Assembly (NCBI RefSeq): GCF_000478885.1
Contig: NC_022567.1
Coordinates: 744,001 to 808,000 of the forward strand
DNA from: Adlercreutzia equolifaciens DSM 19450
GTDB lineage: Bacteria > Actinomycetota > Coriobacteriia > Coriobacteriales > Eggerthellaceae
Direction of reading: 5' to 3'
Length of the DNA: 64,000 nt
Shown: positions 24,317 through 32,517 of the stretch, in pieces
Numbering within the stretch: position 1 is the stretch's first letter
Layout of the letters: the number at the start of each line of letters is the position of its first letter
Made by a program: the position numbers and the translations under genes
Notes under the pieces: model-generated
The model's database searches: none
Seen by the model: only the letters and a program-made list of their open reading frames with translations
What the model was told of the DNA's origin: nothing

Positions 24317-26167
24317 ATGGCCGAGAACACCACGGGCGCTGGCGCCCTTTCCCGCCGCGACTTCCTGACCGGCTCGGCTGTGGCCGCCGCTGGGGCTGCC
24401 ATGCTGGGCCTTGCCGCCGCCGAGCCGGCCGTGGCCGCCGAGGTGCGCAGCGGCAACTGGGCCGCCGACGGCTCGGCCGCTGTGACCGCCGAGCCTTCCG
24501 CCGCCACCAACGCCACCGCCGCCGACGGCACCTACCGCGAGCACAACGCCAGCTCGTTTCCCGCCGACGACGCCACGCCCATCCCTCCCCGGGCCGTGCC
24601 TGCTCGTTGGGACTACGAGTGCGACATCTGCGTGGTGGGCGCCGGCGGCGGCGGCCTGAACGCGGCGGCCCGCGCGGTTCAGCTGGGCGCCGACGTCATC
24701 TGCGTGGAGGCCATGGGCCTTCCCGGCGGCAACGCCCAGGAGGCCGGCATGTGCGGCATCTTGGGCGGCTACTCGGGCCAGGAGGAGAAGAAGTTCGCTT
24801 TCCCGAGCTATCCCTTCGACCCCAAGGCGCTGACCGACTGGGCCATGGACGAGTACCACTACGCGGCCGATCCGAAGCTCATCTACCGGCTCGCCTGCGA
24901 GGGCGGCAAGTCGCTGGACTGGATGGCCGACTGCGGCGTGCACTGGCGTCTGGGCGAGGTGCCGGTGTACGTGGCCCCGAAGCGCTCGACGCTGGACCAC
25001 CACGTGCTGAAGATGAAGGACGCCACCGACGCCATGTACAACTACGGCTACGCCCACGGCGTCGATTTCCACTTCCAAAGCCCCGCCGTGGCCCTCGTGC
25101 AGGACGACGACGGGCGCATCGTGGGCGTCGTGGTGAACGAGGACTACGAGACCGAGCGCTACATCCGCGCCGACCGTGCCGTCATCCTCACGGCGGGCGG
25201 CTTCTGCAACAACAAGGCGCTCTTGGACAAGTACATCCCCACGGCGGCCATGGGCTGCGCCTCCAGCTACTTGACGGCCGGGGAGCGCGGCGAGTGCTTC
25301 CGCATGGGGCTGGGCGTGGGCGCCGACGTGTCCGGGTTCAACAGCTCCGCCTCCTTCGACGGCGGGGTCGACTGGCAGGCCGAGGGCGGCACCTGGGCGC
25401 GGTTCCTCTACGACGGCATGACCCAGCTCTCGCGCCAGCCGTGGCTGACCATCGACCGCTGCGGCAACCGCCTGCGCTACATGGACTCCCGTGTGGCCGA
25501 GGACGGCGCCAACGCCATCTACGCCTTGGGCGATTTGGCCACCATCCAGATGACGCCGCCGGGCCACCGCTCCTACATCATCTTCGACGCGAACTACGAG
25601 GATCACCTGGCGGGATTCGCCCAGGAGCACTGCCGCAAGCTGCTGACCCCCGACCTGGAGCAGATCGAGAAGGTGCCGGAGCACTACCGCGACTGGCACC
25701 ACGGCGTGCAGGACGCCATCGACGCCGACGTGCTGAAGCGCCGCGACAGCCTGGAGGAGCTCGAGCGCGATTTGGGCCTCGCCGAGGGCGTGCTCACCGA
25801 GGCCGTGGCGAAGTGGAACGACGCCTGCGAGCGCGGCGAGGACGACTTTCTGTACCCCATGCCCGCCGAGTGGCTGCACCCAATCGTGGAGCCGCCCTTC
25901 TACGGCTGCCGCATCGGCGGCAACCTGTACGGCACGAAGGCGGGGCTGCTCATCAACGACCAGATGCAGGTGGTGGGCACCGATGGCCGTGTGATCCCCG
26001 GCCTGTATGCCGGCTGGCACACCGCCGGGGGCGCTTGCGGCGAGAACAGCTACATCGGCGACCCGATTCTGGGATCGCTCATGGGGGACGTGGGGCTCGC
26101 CTTCTGCGGCGGGTATCTGTGCGGCACCTCTGCGGTGGAGAACGAGATCAACGGCGGCCAGGCGTAA
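24317..26167 (+). CDS. Tat-exported FAD-dependent reductase (fumarate reductase/urocanate reductase-like)
   Basis: 616 residues. Tat signal LSRRDFLTGSAVAAAGAAML. FAD-binding Rossmann motif VVGAGGGGLNAA (~106-117), EAMGLPGGNA, and the C-terminal FAD motif GLYAGWHTAGGACGENSY. It belongs to the PF00890 flavoprotein family, which in Eggerthellaceae includes many reductases for organic acids and xenobiotics. The substrate cannot be told; the catalytic Arg context differs from FrdA. It is an extracytoplasmic enzyme in an operon with the FMN lipoprotein, which likely donates electrons. Confidence 0.87.
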   Translation: MAENTTGAGALSRRDFLTGSAVAAAGAAMLGLAAAEPAVAAEVRSGNWAADGSAAVTAEPSAATNATAADGTYREHNASSFPADDATPIPPRAVPARWDYECDICVVGAGGGGLNAAARAVQLGADVICVEAMGLPGGNAQEAGMCGILGGYSGQEEKKFAFPSYPFDPKALTDWAMDEYHYAADPKLIYRLACEGGKSLDWMADCGVHWRLGEVPVYVAPKRSTLDHHVLKMKDATDAMYNYGYAHGVDFHFQSPAVALVQDDDGRIVGVVVNEDYETERYIRADRAVILTAGGFCNNKALLDKYIPTAAMGCASSYLTAGERGECFRMGLGVGADVSGFNSSASFDGGVDWQAEGGTWARFLYDGMTQLSRQPWLTIDRCGNRLRYMDSRVAEDGANAIYALGDLATIQMTPPGHRSYIIFDANYEDHLAGFAQEHCRKLLTPDLEQIEKVPEHYRDWHHGVQDAIDADVLKRRDSLEELERDLGLAEGVLTEAVAKWNDACERGEDDFLYPMPAEWLHPIVEPPFYGCRIGGNLYGTKAGLLINDQMQVVGTDGRVIPGLYAGWHTAGGACGENSYIGDPILGSLMGDVGLAFCGGYLCGTSAVENEINGGQA

Positions 26168-26200
26168 GGGCGCGAGCGCGCGTACGGATAGGAGTTCGTT

Positions 26201-27040
26201 ATGAAAGATATGAAAGCGATGGCGCGGCCGTTTCTCGCGCTGTATGCCATGGCGCTCGTGATTGCGCTGCTGGGACGCATCGGGCTTGCGGTGGCCGGGG
26301 GCACCGGCGTGCTCGCCTTCGACTACATCTCGGCCTCGGGCGTGCCAGTGCTCGATGTGATCTGCTCCATCCTCACGGGCTCGGCCTTCGTGGCCTTTCT
26401 GTTCGCGGCCGGCCTCGCGCTTTGCGTGTCGACGGCCGGCGCGGTGCTCTACGGCGCGCTGGCCTCGCGAGATGGCGCTCGCGCAGCGACGTGCGCGGAA
26501 GGCGCTGATGCAGATGCTCCTGCGGGCGCTACCGGTGCTGCGCAAACCGATGTCGCGCGAATTGCCGCAGATGCGGATGGGCATGCGGCAGTGCGCCCCC
26601 GTCCGCTGACGGCATTCCTGTGGGGCTGGGCCACGGCGCTCGTGGCGCTGGTGTGCCTAATGATTGTGGTGCTCGGCATCCTGTCGGCGGTGCAGGTGGG
26701 ATCCATGTCCTCGAAGCTGCCGGGGCTGCCGATCATCGTCGTCGGCGTCATCGGGTTCGCGGCTTTCCTCGGCACGCTTCTGGGGGCGGCCTCCATGGTG
26801 GTGTGTGCCTGCGTGGCTCGCTGGCGCGCGGGGCACAGCCTGGAGATGGCTCTCGTTGTGGCCGTGGCCGCGTGCGGTGCCGTCGTCGCAGCGCTCACGG
26901 TTGGCACCTTCTCGGCCCTGAACGTGGCGAGCATCAGCCTGTCGGCGCTGGGCGGCTGGTTCGCGGCGGATGTCGTGGCAAATGTGGCCATGCTCTTCGG
27001 CGCGAAGGTCTATGCGGACAAGATGATCCTCGCCTCGTGA
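26201..27040 (+). CDS. Polytopic membrane protein of unknown family
   Basis: 279 residues, TAGGAGTTCGTT before ATG. About six to seven hydrophobic segments (e.g. FLALYAMALVIALLGRIGLA, LTAFLWGWATALVALVCLMI) with an Ala-rich hydrophilic loop (~88-130). I do not recognise the family. It follows the flavoprotein gene by 33 bp in the same direction, so it may be a membrane partner of the reductase, but no heme or iron-sulfur ligands are evident. Confidence 0.6.
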   Translation: MKDMKAMARPFLALYAMALVIALLGRIGLAVAGGTGVLAFDYISASGVPVLDVICSILTGSAFVAFLFAAGLALCVSTAGAVLYGALASRDGARAATCAEGADADAPAGATGAAQTDVARIAADADGHAAVRPRPLTAFLWGWATALVALVCLMIVVLGILSAVQVGSMSSKLPGLPIIVVGVIGFAAFLGTLLGAASMVVCACVARWRAGHSLEMALVVAVAACGAVVAALTVGTFSALNVASISLSALGGWFAADVVANVAMLFGAKVYADKMILAS

Positions 27041-27046
27041 CAAGAA

Positions 27047-27170
27047 TTTCGAGTTGTTAGAGTTTTCGGAGGCTGGTTGATGGGCGATTCCCTCTCTTTC
27101 GATCCGCGAAGTGTCAAAACAGGGGCATTTGATACTCACCTTCTAGCAACTCGAGTCTAACAACTCGAAA
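27047..27170. repeat. Inverted repeat island between convergent genes
   Basis: Perfect 15-bp arms TTTCGAGTTGTTAGA (27047-27061) and TCTAACAACTCGAAA (27156-27170), the right one followed by AAAA. An extra CAACTCGAG precedes the right arm. A bidirectional terminator with a long loop is possible. Confidence 0.6.
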
Positions 27171-27190
27171 AAAGCGCCTGAAAGCGCGTG

Positions 27191-28114
27191 CTAGATTTCC
27201 TGGAGCAGGTCGAATGCGGCCTGCTCCTTTGCTTGCCGCTGGGCGTTCAGGTCGGCCACCACCACATGGCCCACGCGCTCGATGGCGTCCCTCTGCTCGG
27301 GAGTCAGGCGCACCCACAGCTTGGTGGCAGCCAGCTCGTTCACGGTGGCGCTGATGAGAAATCCCTGGTAAACGCCCTCGTCGGTGAGGGCCACGTACAC
27401 GGCCTTCTTGTCGTGAGGCGACTTCAGGCGTTTGGCCCAGCCGCGGCCCACGAGGCGATCCACGGCGCGCGCCGCGTTCACCGGCGACATCATCAGCTGC
27501 TCTGCCAGGGTTCCGACGCGTTCGGGATGATCTGTCTCGCCGAGGCGTTGGACGATGCGGCACTCGTTGAGCGACGCGCCCGTGGCATCGCGCAGGGTGC
27601 GCTCGGTTTCCGCGCGGATGAGCTCGATGGATACGAGCGAGCGCGTGGCAGGGAAACGCTGAGCGCGCCCGGCGTGCAGTGGGGGTTCGATGTGAGCTGC
27701 GGCGGCAACCGCCGCTTCCAGAATGGTGCGATACGTGGGATCTTGGGTTGGGAAGGTGGCGTACAAGCTCTCTACCAGGGACTGGTTGACGGCAGCGACG
27801 TGCTCGGCGCCGTTGTCGGTGACAGCGAGGAACCGCGTGCGGCCATCGGTCGTGCCAGCCTCGCGGGTCGCGTACCCATGGGCGACGAGGGCGTCGACGG
27901 CCTGAGTCACCACATTGGGCTTCATGCCTAAAATCTTTCCGAGCTCCCCCTGGCTTACGGGCGCCGAGGCCTGCATCAGCTTCGTTAAAATGCGGTACTG
28001 GGTGATGTTCAGGTCGCTCGCCTGCTCCAACCCGCGGCGCAGGGCCTCATGGGCCATTTCGAAGGCCACGAAGTATGTGGAGTCCAGGTTGAATTTGTTC
28101 GCGGCCTCGGCCAT
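27191..28114 (-). CDS. Tandem MarR-family regulator (two winged-helix domains in one chain)
   Basis: 307 residues; single MarR proteins are ~140-160. First domain ~1-140: ITQYRILTKLMQASAPVSQG, GMKPNVVTQAVDALVAHGYA, wing TTDGRTRFLAVTDNG. Second domain ~155-307: MMSPVNAARAVDRLVGRGWA, wing SPHDKKAVYVALTDEG. Each half has its own HTH and wing, so the chain may act as an internal dimer. It lies between the flavoprotein operon and apbE and is a reasonable candidate for their regulator, though this is inferred from position only. Confidence 0.85.
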   Translation of the reverse strand: MAEAANKFNLDSTYFVAFEMAHEALRRGLEQASDLNITQYRILTKLMQASAPVSQGELGKILGMKPNVVTQAVDALVAHGYATREAGTTDGRTRFLAVTDNGAEHVAAVNQSLVESLYATFPTQDPTYRTILEAAVAAAAHIEPPLHAGRAQRFPATRSLVSIELIRAETERTLRDATGASLNECRIVQRLGETDHPERVGTLAEQLMMSPVNAARAVDRLVGRGWAKRLKSPHDKKAVYVALTDEGVYQGFLISATVNELAATKLWVRLTPEQRDAIERVGHVVVADLNAQRQAKEQAAFDLLQEI

Positions 28115-28249
28115 TGCGCCCTTTCGGCTGTCGGAAAGTTAGTTCATTGATGCAACGATTAGTCTAGCGTTCTCCGACGGTTCGAAGAGGCGACGATCTC
28201 GCTCGTTACAAAGACTTCACAGCTCGTTCTGCACACTTTTCCGAAAAAA

Positions 28250-28434
28250 TGGTCACAAAACCGAGTTCTGAACTCTTGCTTGCGGGGGCACGAGATGCAA
28301 GGATTCAATCTCTCCAGCTTTGACCTGGTGTTTTACGGAAGCTTGCCGTTCGCACCGGGATCGACGATCGCTTGAAAAGCGCCAGTTGCATTAAAACAGG
28401 TCTTCGGAAAGTTCAAAACTCGGTTTTGTGACCA
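28250..28434. repeat. Long inverted repeat island
   Basis: Arms TGGTCACAAAACCGAGTT.. (28250-28275) and ..AACTCGGTTTTGTGACCA (28409-28434) pair at ~24 of 26 positions, with a 133-nt interior. AAAAATGCGAAAAG and CTTTTCCGAAAAAA extend the pairing loosely outward. Most of the 342-bp marR-apbE gap is this island. Confidence 0.7.
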
Positions 28435-28456
28435 AAAATGCGAAAAGTTTTGTTGT

Positions 28457-29515
28457 TCAGCGGGCTGGGGTGATAGTGCCGTCGGGGGCGATGAAGAAGG
28501 CCTGCAGAATTTCGGGGTGCCGACGGGCGAGGGCGAGGCCGCGTTCGAGGCCGAGGGCGAGCAGGGTGGTAGAGAAGCCCTCCGCGTCGATGGATTTCTC
28601 GCAGATGACGGTGACGCCGGCCACGTCGGTTTCGACGGGGCGTCCCGTGCGCGGATCGAGGATATGGTGGTAGAAGGTGCCGTCGGGTGCGGTGAAGCAG
28701 CGCTCGTAGACGCCACTCGTGACGGCCGATCCCGCAACCAGGGGCACGGCGCCGATGAGCTGGGAGGGGTCGCGCGGATCGCGGATGCCCACGCGCCAAG
28801 GGTCGCCTGTGGGCTTGGTGCCGCTCACGGCCACGTTGCCGCCGAGGTTCACGATGGTGCCCGAGAGCCCGTGGGCCTCCATGGCCGCCACGAGTGCATC
28901 GGCGATCCATCCTTTGGCGATGCCGCCGGCGTCCACGGCGGCATCGGGGTCGGCCAGCTGCGCGAAGCAGGCCTTGGGTTCGGGCGCTGCCTCGAACCCG
29001 GGTACCGCCTCGGTTGCGGCATCGGCGTCGCTCTCGGCCGCTGTGGCTGCCGGCGTCTTCCACAATCTGAGCGCGTGCCAGTCGACGTGGCGCACCGCCT
29101 CGGCGAGTGCACCGTCATCGGGCACCGTGCCCTCGTGAAAATTCCACAGGCGCACCGCCGGGCCTACGGTGATGTCGAAGGCGCCCTCGCTTTCCGCGCA
29201 GTAGGAAAGCGCCCTCTCGAGCAGGTCGTAGGTCAAAGGGTCGATGGCCACGGGCTGGCCGTGCGCGCTGTTTATGCGTGCGATGTCGGAGTGGGGAAGC
29301 GTGCGGCTGAATAGGCGCTCGTAGAGGCGGCAGAGCGCCCGGGCCTCCTCGAAGGCCGCTCGGCACGCCGCCGCTTCGCCGTAGGCTTCGATGTCGATGA
29401 TGGTGTTGAATGCCAGAAAGCGCACGCCCGCCGGCTTGCCCCCGGTGGCATCGCGGGCCTCCAGGTACTGCTCGTCGGGGATGGGGTCGAGAATATGTGC
29501 GCAGGTTTCGTCCAT
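28457..29515 (-). CDS. apbE: FAD:protein FMN transferase ApbE
   Basis: 352 residues. Conserved ApbE segments: FNTIIDIEAYG, DITVGPAVRLWNFHEG, VDAGGIAKGWIADAL, GTIVNLGGNVAVSG, GSAVTSGVYERCF, YHHILDPRTGRPVETDVAGV. It transfers FMN from FAD to Thr of GAT-type motifs in exported proteins, using Mg2+. No signal peptide or lipobox is evident at this start. An acidic insert (~175-205, SDADAATEAVPGFEAAPEP) is unusual. The FMN-binding lipoprotein at 23745 is the obvious client in the window. Confidence 0.9.
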   Translation of the reverse strand: MDETCAHILDPIPDEQYLEARDATGGKPAGVRFLAFNTIIDIEAYGEAAACRAAFEEARALCRLYERLFSRTLPHSDIARINSAHGQPVAIDPLTYDLLERALSYCAESEGAFDITVGPAVRLWNFHEGTVPDDGALAEAVRHVDWHALRLWKTPAATAAESDADAATEAVPGFEAAPEPKACFAQLADPDAAVDAGGIAKGWIADALVAAMEAHGLSGTIVNLGGNVAVSGTKPTGDPWRVGIRDPRDPSQLIGAVPLVAGSAVTSGVYERCFTAPDGTFYHHILDPRTGRPVETDVAGVTVICEKSIDAEGFSTTLLALGLERGLALARRHPEILQAFFIAPDGTITPAR

Positions 29516-29521
29516 GTGTCT

Positions 29522-29527
29522 AGTATA
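29522..29527 (-). promoter_or_regulatory. -10 element placing apbE as a likely leaderless transcript
   Basis: On the minus strand TATACT is followed by six bases and then the apbE ATG, so transcription would start at or next to the start codon. No Shine-Dalgarno sequence is present. The -35 is not clear. Confidence 0.45.
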
Positions 29528-29568
29528 GTCGACCTCGCGCGCAATGCGGGCGCGAACGGCAGATGCCC

Positions 29569-29718
29569 GTTTTGAGCAAAATACCCCACTTCTCGTAGCT
29601 TTGCGTTGGAAAACTACGGCACCCGCCAGATCTCAGCCAGAGTTTCGCCAGGTCGCGTTTAGCGGTCGGCGCGATAGGAGAGGACGAGACTACGAGAATT
29701 ATGTCTTTTTGCTCAATC
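29569..29718. repeat. Inverted repeat island between divergent apbE and galU
   Basis: TTGAGCAAAA...TTCTCGTAG (29571-29598) and CTACGAGAA...TTTTTGCTCAA (29690-29716) pair at both ends of the arms with a mismatched middle. TAGCTTTG recurs at 29597 and 29722. It fills much of the 299-bp gap. Confidence 0.55.
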
Positions 29719-29814
29719 GAGTAGCTTTGGAGTGCGGCAAGGCGACGCAAGGTCCGCCATCGTGCATCTGTAGTATCATGGACGGCACGCGAACAACGAA
29801 GAGAAAGGCGCTCG

Positions 29815-30627
29815 ATGAAGGCACTCATTCCCGCGGCGGGGCTCGGTACCCGCTTTCTGCCGGCTACCAAGGCCCAGCCCAAAGAAATGCTGCTGGTAGT
29901 GGATCGCCCGGCCATCCAGTATGTGGTGGAAGAGGGTCTGGCTTCCGGCGCTGATGAGGTCGTGATCGTCAACAGCCGCGAGAAGAAGGCCATTGAGGAC
30001 CACTTCACGCCGAACCCGGAGCTGGTGGCGCTTCTGCGCGAGCGCGGCAAGGACGCCTATGCCGATGCGGTGGAATATGTCGGCAACCTGCCGGTCAGCT
30101 ACGTGTATCAGGAGGAGGCGCTGGGGCTGGGACATGCCGTGCGCTGCGCGGCAGAGAAGACGGGCGACGAGCCGTTCTACGTGCTGCTCGGCGATGTGCT
30201 CGTGCCGGGCAATGAGATGCTGCCGGCTATGAAGGCGGTCTCCGACGCCCATGGCGGGGCCAGCGTCATCGCGGTCATGCCCGTGCCCGACGACCAGGTG
30301 AGCCGCTTCGGCGTCATCGCCGGGGAGGCGGTGGCCGAGAATGTGTGGAAGGTGGACTCGCTGGTGGAAAAGCCGGCGCTAGAGGATGCGCCGTCGAACC
30401 TGGCGGTGTTCGGCCGCTACCTGCTCTCGCCCCGCGTGATGGAGCTGCTGGCCGATGTGGAGCCGGGGGTGGGCGGCGAGATTCAGCTCACCGACGCGCT
30501 GGACGCGGTGCTTGCCGAGGAGGAGATGTACGCGCTTGTGGTGGATCCGGCCGACGGCTTCGACACGGGCACCGTGGAGAGCTGGCTCGAGACGAACAAC
30601 GTGCTGTTCGCGCGTCGTCAGGGATAG
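29815..30627 (+). CDS. galU: UTP-glucose-1-phosphate uridylyltransferase
   Basis: 270 residues. N-terminal nucleotidyltransferase motif IPAAGLGTRFLPATKAQPKE, then YVVEEGLASG, GLGHAVRCA, the DVL metal site (YVLLGDVLVPGNEM), VEKP and the active-site region GGEIQLTDA. It makes UDP-glucose for glycolipids and cell-wall polysaccharides. Slightly shorter than the usual ~290. Monocistronic; -10-like TAGTAT lies about 45 bp upstream. Confidence 0.92.
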   Translation: MKALIPAAGLGTRFLPATKAQPKEMLLVVDRPAIQYVVEEGLASGADEVVIVNSREKKAIEDHFTPNPELVALLRERGKDAYADAVEYVGNLPVSYVYQEEALGLGHAVRCAAEKTGDEPFYVLLGDVLVPGNEMLPAMKAVSDAHGGASVIAVMPVPDDQVSRFGVIAGEAVAENVWKVDSLVEKPALEDAPSNLAVFGRYLLSPRVMELLADVEPGVGGEIQLTDALDAVLAEEEMYALVVDPADGFDTGTVESWLETNNVLFARRQG

Positions 30628-30734
30628 GTGTTACCGCTGATGAGGTTTCTTCTAAAATGTGAAGAATTACTTAACGATGAGCCTATGAATCCACAAGTTC
30701 ACCATGGGTGCATCATAGGGAATTCAAGGGTGGC

Positions 30735-30743
30735 TGTTATACT
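30735..30743 (+). promoter_or_regulatory. Extended -10 promoter of the 6C-like RNA
   Basis: TGT-TATACT, an extended -10, with predicted start near 30750. A possible hairpin CCTATGA / TCATAGG (30683-30689, 30714-30720) lies upstream. No consensus -35. Confidence 0.5.
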
Positions 30744-30749
30744 GACGTC

Positions 30750-30877
30750 AGCAAGTGAGACAACCCCCTCCGATCACTTGCCTGCTTTGTCTCTTTAAAG
30801 CAGAAAGCGGCTCCGCGAGAGTCGCATCCCCCCTCCTTCTGGCCCGGCGGCCCCCTCCGCCGGGCCGCTTCTTTTTT
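30750..30877 (+). ncRNA. Candidate 6C-like small RNA
   Basis: About 128 nt between galU and rarA, with its own extended -10 and terminator. First hairpin CAAGTGA / TCACTTG has the loop GACAACCCCCTCCGA. A second small hairpin is CTGCTTT / AAAGCAG. A single-stranded CCCCCCTCC follows. The terminator GGCCCGGCGG / CCGCCGGGCC carries a CCCCCT loop and ends in TTCTTTTTT. Two hairpins with C-runs in the loops are the hallmark of the actinobacterial 6C RNA. The CCUCC segments could pair with Shine-Dalgarno sequences of target mRNAs. Not an SRP RNA: the conserved tetraloop region is missing. Confidence 0.6.
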
Positions 30878-30947
30878 GTCGTGCATTTCGCATTGATAAA
30901 ACATTTGTTCTATTATTTTGGCGGGCTCCGTGGTACCATTACGGGCT

Positions 30948-32261
30948 ATGGATACTTTGTTTACTGCTATGGAAAATGATCGGAAGCGGGACGTGGCGCC
31001 GCTCGCGGTGCGCATGCGGCCGCGCACGCTCGACGAGGTGGTCGGGCAGACGGAGGCCGTGGGCGAGGGCAGCTGGCTGCGCGCGGCCATCGAGAACGAC
31101 ACGTTAAGCTCCGTCATCCTCTTCGGGCCGGCGGGCACGGGCAAGACGTCGCTTGCCCACGTCATCGCTGAATCGACCCGCGCCACCTTCGTGGAGGTGT
31201 CGGCTATCGGGGGCACGGTGTCCGACTTGCGCCGGGAAATCGACGCGGCGGAGAAGCGTCTCGTCATGGGGGGCTTGCGTACCATCCTGTTCGTCGATGA
31301 GATCCACCGCTTCAACCGCAGCCAGCAGGACGCGTTGCTGCATGCGGTGGAAGACCGGCTCGTGGTGCTCGTGGGCGCCACCACGGAAAACCCTTTTTTC
31401 GAAGTGAACTCAGCCCTCATCTCCCGCTCGCGCATCGTGGAGCTGCATTCGCTGTCCGACGACGAGATCGCCGAGCTGGTGGGTCGCGCTGTGGAAGACG
31501 CGCGGGGGCTGGCCGGCTGCTATGCTCTGGAAGAGGCCGCCACCGCGGCCATCGTCACTCTGGCCGGCGGCGACGGCCGCGGGGCGCTTACAACGTTGGA
31601 GTTGGCCGCTGGTATGGTGGCGCCGGGCACGAAGGAGGCCCCCGTTTCCATCACCGAGGCCATGGTGCGGGCCGCCACGCCCCATCGCGCGCTGCCCTAC
31701 GACAAGAACAAGGACATGCACTACGACATCATCTCCGCGTTCATCAAGAGCATGCGGGGCAGCGATCCGGATGCCGCCGTGTACTGGCTCGCCCGCATGA
31801 TCGACGGGGGAGAGGACCCGAAGTTCATCGCCCGGCGCATGTACATCGCTGCCTCGGAGGATATCGGGAACGCCGACCCCCAGGCCCTGCTCGTGGCCGA
31901 GGCCGCCTTCCGGGCTGCCGAGGTCATCGGCTACCCGGAGTGCCGCATCAACTTGGCCCAGGCCGCCATTTACTTGGCGCTGGCGCCGAAGTCCAACAGC
32001 GCCGAGGCCGCGATCGATGCGGCGCTGCGCGAAGTGCGCAACGGCCCGGTCCGCAAGGTGCCCGACTACCTGCGCGATCGTCATCGCCCCGGCTCGGAAA
32101 ACTACGGCGAGTACAAGTACCCCCACAGCTACCCGGCCGGCTGGGTGGATCAGCGCTACCTGCCCGAGGGCCTTGAGCGCGGCTGCTTCTACCAACCCGG
32201 CGAGCGCGGCTGGGAGGCTTACCGCACCGATGCCGCCGCTCGCGACCGCCAGGGGAGTTGA
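30948..32261 (+). CDS. rarA: Replication-associated recombination protein A (RarA/MgsA AAA+ ATPase)
   Basis: 437 residues from ATG 30948 (an upstream in-frame extension of ten codons is less likely). Walker A FGPAGTGKTS (~60-69), Walker B TILFVDEIHRFNRSQQDALL, sensor GATTENPFFEVNSALISRS, and the C-terminal tetramerisation region with YDKNKDMHYDIISAFIKSMR and YKYPHSYPAGWVDQRYLPEG. RarA acts at stalled replication forks with RecA and SSB. There is little space for a leader; a TACCAT -10 ends 9 bp before the ATG. Confidence 0.93.
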   Translation: MDTLFTAMENDRKRDVAPLAVRMRPRTLDEVVGQTEAVGEGSWLRAAIENDTLSSVILFGPAGTGKTSLAHVIAESTRATFVEVSAIGGTVSDLRREIDAAEKRLVMGGLRTILFVDEIHRFNRSQQDALLHAVEDRLVVLVGATTENPFFEVNSALISRSRIVELHSLSDDEIAELVGRAVEDARGLAGCYALEEAATAAIVTLAGGDGRGALTTLELAAGMVAPGTKEAPVSITEAMVRAATPHRALPYDKNKDMHYDIISAFIKSMRGSDPDAAVYWLARMIDGGEDPKFIARRMYIAASEDIGNADPQALLVAEAAFRAAEVIGYPECRINLAQAAIYLALAPKSNSAEAAIDAALREVRNGPVRKVPDYLRDRHRPGSENYGEYKYPHSYPAGWVDQRYLPEGLERGCFYQPGERGWEAYRTDAAARDRQGS

Positions 32262-32517
32262 GTCGCGGCTCGGCGTGTTGCGTCCGCCGCGTTGCGGGCA
32301 CCGCGCAGCGAGCCAGGCATCGTGCTGGGGCGACGTTCGGTCGAGGGCGCCCCAGCACGGGTGCCGCTGGCGATGTCGCTCGCGTGTGACACGATGTCAA
32401 CTTCCGTTTACGGAATGGCTACCATGCGGACGCGTTCCGTGGAGGCCCTGCGCAACTTAATTAGAATGACTCCAGTAATGGTATAGTCAGGTCTTCGGAA
32501 TTATAAGGAGGCTCATC

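Noticed and set aside
24311..26584. 757-codon minus-strand frame over the flavoprotein gene
   Set aside because: Antisense shadow of the reductase gene; no recognisable motif.
30750..30877. SRP 4.5S RNA or riboswitch for rarA
   Set aside because: The conserved SRP tetraloop region is absent, and the element ends in its own terminator, independent of rarA.
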